From Acetatifactor sp. (GTDB lineage: Bacteria; Bacillota; Clostridia; Lachnospirales; Lachnospiraceae), in the NCBI GenBank assembly GCA_016303085.1, contig JAEDMI010000136.1:1-6671 (forward strand): a DNA stretch of 6,671 bases. The letters are read 5' to 3'. Shown here in pieces: positions 4,726-6,671 of this stretch. A program made the position numbers and the translations under genes. A model generated the notes under the pieces. The model had not been told where the DNA came from. It made no database searches and saw only the letters and a program-made list of their open reading frames with translations. The stretch's first letter is position 1, and each line of letters starts with the position of its first letter.

Positions 4726-5785
4726 GCGCTGTTTCCTCCAAAGTCCGCAGGGCATCGGTATGCTTGCGTCTCAGCTGACCGCATGCGCCGTCTATATCCC
4801 TGCCCATTTCCCTTCTAATAGTAACATTTATTTTGTTTTTTTCAAGTTTATTTTTAAATGCCTGAATTCTGGAAGCCTCGGACTGCACAAATTCCCGCTC
4901 CTTGATAGGGTTCACGGGAATCAGGTTTATATGGCAGCAAAGGGGCTTTGCCAGGGCTGTAAGTTCCGCTGCATCCTCATCCGTATCGTTGACTCCGCCT
5001 ACCAGACTGTACTCAAAAGTAATTCTCCGCCCCGTCCGGTCAAAGTAATATTCACAGGCCTTCATCAACTCTGCGATGGAATATCTGTTGGCAACGGGCA
5101 TCAGTTTTCGCCTCTTTTCGTCAGTCGTCGCATGCAGCGATAAAGCCAGCGTAATCTGCAGTTTCTCCTCCGCCAACTGCCTCATTCGCGGCACAATGCC
5201 GCAGGTGGACACCGTAACATTCCGCTGGCTGATGTTCAGTCCGTTTTCATCAGTCAGGATATGCAGAAACTTCAGCAGATTTTCATAATTATCCATGGGT
5301 TCTCCCGTCCCCATGACCACCACATTGGACACCCTTTCGCCCGTTAATTTCTGTATGGAATAAATCTGATCCAACATCTCCGATGGCAGCAGATTGCGCT
5401 CCAATCCATCCAGAGTGGATGCGCAAAAGCGACAGCCCATGCGACAGCCCACCTGTGAGGAAATACAGACACTGTTTCCGTGCTTATACTGCATCCAGAC
5501 ACTTTCCACCACATTTCCGTCAGCCAATCCGAACAAAAATTTCTTCGTGCCGTCCAGTTTTGACTCCTGTACCTCCACCGTCTCCAGAGAGGTATAGGTG
5601 TATTTTGTTTCACAAGCCTCCCGCATGGATTTGGGGAGATTTGTCATCTCGTCAAAACCCGATGCCAGCTTTACATGCATCCACTGATACATCTGCTTTG
5701 CCCGGAAGGGCTTTTCTCCCAGTGAAGCAAGTTCCTCTGTCAGTTCCTTCAGGTTCATCGACTTGATATCTTTTTTCTCATCCAT
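4718..5785 (-). CDS. rlmN: Dual-specificity rRNA/tRNA adenine-C2 methyltransferase RlmN
   Basis: RlmN is a radical-SAM enzyme that makes 2-methyladenosine at position 2503 of 23S rRNA and, at least in E. coli, at position 37 of some tRNAs; it supports translational accuracy. The 355 residues match the family length. The iron-sulfur cluster motif CX3CX2C is C114, C118 and C121. GTGEPM (159-164) is the SAM-binding motif. The two mechanistic cysteines are present: C107, and C335 in DIDGACGQL, equivalent to C118 and C355 of the E. coli enzyme. A longer open frame extends back to 5887, but those extra residues overlap rsmB and are unlike the family. ATG at 5785 has AAGGA at 7 nt; ATG at 5791 is a possible alternative but its spacing to AAGGA is too short. 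The start lies 10 nt after the rsmB stop, and the 3' end overlaps stp. Confidence 0.97.
   Translation of the reverse strand: MDEKKDIKSMNLKELTEELASLGEKPFRAKQMYQWMHVKLASGFDEMTNLPKSMREACETKYTYTSLETVEVQESKLDGTKKFLFGLADGNVVESVWMQYKHGNSVCISSQVGCRMGCRFCASTLDGLERNLLPSEMLDQIYSIQKLTGERVSNVVVMGTGEPMDNYENLLKFLHILTDENGLNISQRNVTVSTCGIVPRMRQLAEEKLQITLALSLHATTDEKRRKLMPVANRYSIAELMKACEYYFDRTGRRITFEYSLVGGVNDTDEDAAELTALAKPLCCHINLIPVNPIKEREFVQSEASRIQAFKNKLEKNKINVTIRREMGRDIDGACGQLRRKHTDALRTLEETARA
4735..4739 (-). promoter_or_regulatory. Ribosome-binding site deciding the stp GTG start
   Basis: A full GGAGG is embedded in the rlmN coding sequence, 9 nt before GTG at 4725. The alternative ATG at 4755 lies upstream of this site and has no comparable signal, so the annotated start should be the GTG. 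Confidence 0.8.
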
Positions 5786-5792
5786 TGTCATT

Positions 5793-5797
5793 TCCTT
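5793..5797 (-). promoter_or_regulatory. Ribosome-binding site of rlmN
   Basis: AAGGA overlaps the rsmB stop codon and lies 7 nt before ATG at 5785. It favours this start (MDEKKD) over the ATG two codons earlier at 5791, to which the spacing would be about 1 nt. Confidence 0.6.
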
Positions 5798-6671
5798 ATT
5801 CTTCCGGCCGCACAAATCTGGCGATGAAAAATCCGTCCGCCTCCATGTAACCCGGCAAAAGCTGAATACAGGCTTTCTCTTCGGCATCGATAAGTCCGAC
5901 GTTCTCCTTCCCCGTCGCCTTCCTTATAGCCGCTACCTCTTTTTTCTTCTCCATCAGGCTCTCCGGCAGTATTCCCTCCAGGGAATCAGGTAAAAATCCC
6001 ATCTCTTCCGCCAGAAACCGTACCATCTCTTCATTTTCATCCCTGTCTATGGTACAGGTGCTGTACAGAAGTGTCCCTCCCGGGCGCACATACCCGGCAC
6101 ATGACTGCACAATTTCTCTTTGCAGTCTTTTCAGACTTTCCAGCCTCTCCGGGTTCACATGGTACTTGATATCACGTTTCTTCCCCAGAATCCCCAGCCC
6201 GGAGCAGGGCACATCCAGCAGCACCACATCCGCTTTTCCCATGTACGCTTTATCCGGCTGTGTGGCATCCCACACCTGCATTTCTATGTTCTCTGTCCTC
6301 ATGCGCGCTGCATTTTCCCGGATAAGGTCAACCTTTTGCTCCGACACATCCCGGCTTAAAACCTTTCCCGCCTTTTCTGCCGCTAAGAGAGACTTTCCCC
6401 CGGGAGCCGCACAGGCATCCAACACGAAATCTCCCTCCGTAATTTTGGCAGCCTCCACCGCCAGCGCCGAACTCACATCCTGAACAATCCACTGCCCTTC
6501 TTCAAATCCCGGCAGTTCTGTGAGGTTGCCGCCGTACTCCAGCGTATACAGATATGGCAGGTAGACACTTTGGTGCAGCACGGCACCTTTTTCTTCCATC
6601 CTTCGGCGAAGCGCTTTCCTCTCTTCCTCAGAGAGGTCAGTGCGAAATCTCAAAGACACCGGATGTATCTC
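5796..6671 (-). CDS. rsmB: 16S rRNA cytosine-C5 methyltransferase RsmB, 5' end off the right edge
   Basis: RsmB (Sun/Fmu) methylates C967 (E. coli numbering) of 16S rRNA using SAM, during small-subunit maturation. The visible 291 codons run in frame to the window edge; full-length family members have about 430-450 residues, so roughly 150 residues, including the N-terminal NusB-like RNA-binding domain, lie outside. In visible numbering: PVSLR (4-8), QDVSSAL (64-70), SAM-binding DACAAPGGKS (85-94), DVPCSGLG (153-160, motif IV C156), STCT (204-207, nucleophile C206) and the C-terminal DGFFIARF (279-286). Motif IV reads DVPCSG where DAPCSG is commoner, a conservative change. A GTG at 6659 is internal and not the start. 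Transcription enters from the right; the operon promoter is not in view. RsmF is a less likely alternative, since KKRDIKY after motif IV and the gene order fit RsmB. Confidence 0.95.
   Translation of the reverse strand, partial: EIHPVSLRFRTDLSEEERKALRRRMEEKGAVLHQSVYLPYLYTLEYGGNLTELPGFEEGQWIVQDVSSALAVEAAKITEGDFVLDACAAPGGKSLLAAEKAGKVLSRDVSEQKVDLIRENAARMRTENIEMQVWDATQPDKAYMGKADVVLLDVPCSGLGILGKKRDIKYHVNPERLESLKRLQREIVQSCAGYVRPGGTLLYSTCTIDRDENEEMVRFLAEEMGFLPDSLEGILPESLMEKKKEVAAIRKATGKENVGLIDAEEKACIQLLPGYMEADGFFIARFVRPEE

Noticed and set aside
3979..4818. Plus-strand open frame (279 codons) opposite stp and the end of rlmN
   Set aside because: It is antisense to two genes with clear catalytic motifs and has no recognisable domain.
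5786..5887. N-terminal extension of RlmN to an ATG at 5887
   Set aside because: The extra 34 residues overlap the rsmB 3' end, do not resemble RlmN N-termini, and AAGGA is placed for the ATG at 5785.

Overview
The window reads as a chromosomal segment from a low-to-mid GC Gram-positive bacterium of the Clostridia, most likely a Lachnospiraceae-type anaerobe. This rests on the gene order rsmB-rlmN-stp-pknB-rsgA, which is a widespread Firmicutes cluster, on a transmembrane kinase with PASTA repeats, and on strong GGAG/GGAGG ribosome-binding sites. No species can be named from the sequence alone.

Right and centre (about 922-6671): five genes, all on the minus strand and tightly packed, so transcription runs right to left. 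The order is rsmB (16S rRNA m5C methyltransferase, 5' end off the right edge), rlmN (23S rRNA/tRNA m2A radical-SAM methyltransferase), stp (PP2C phosphatase), pknB (PASTA Ser/Thr kinase) and rsgA (30S assembly GTPase). Spacings are 10 nt, an 8-nt overlap, 39 nt and 6 nt, which strongly suggests one operon. Its promoter must lie beyond the right edge. A weak AT-rich hairpin plus T-run (873-904) sits just after rsgA and may end the transcript. The operon couples ribosome RNA modification and assembly with a membrane signalling kinase and its antagonist phosphatase. In Bacillus subtilis the RsgA homologue (CpgA) is a known substrate of the PknB homologue (PrkC).

Left part (1-921): visibly more AT-rich and unlike the operon. 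After rsgA comes an unidentified 110-codon frame (529-861, minus). It appears to be the 3' remnant of a longer gene, because a second good-looking frame (749-883) joins it if one base is removed from an A7 run at 751-757. Then comes about 365 bp of non-coding DNA with several terminator-like hairpins read on the minus strand. Next is a well-formed promoter (TTGATT-N17-TATAAT, minus), surrounded by a near-perfect 23-bp inverted repeat and three copies of an ATGACnnAATTnAA element. This promoter drives a gene whose first 54 codons are visible at 1-163 and which I recognise as the N-terminus of a Fic-family protein (probable AMPylator).

The five-gene operon is ordinary, well-known biology. The least ordinary parts are the operator-like architecture in front of the fic-type gene and the decayed gene between it and rsgA. 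I do not see evidence of a wholly new system, and the Fic gene is too truncated here to judge.
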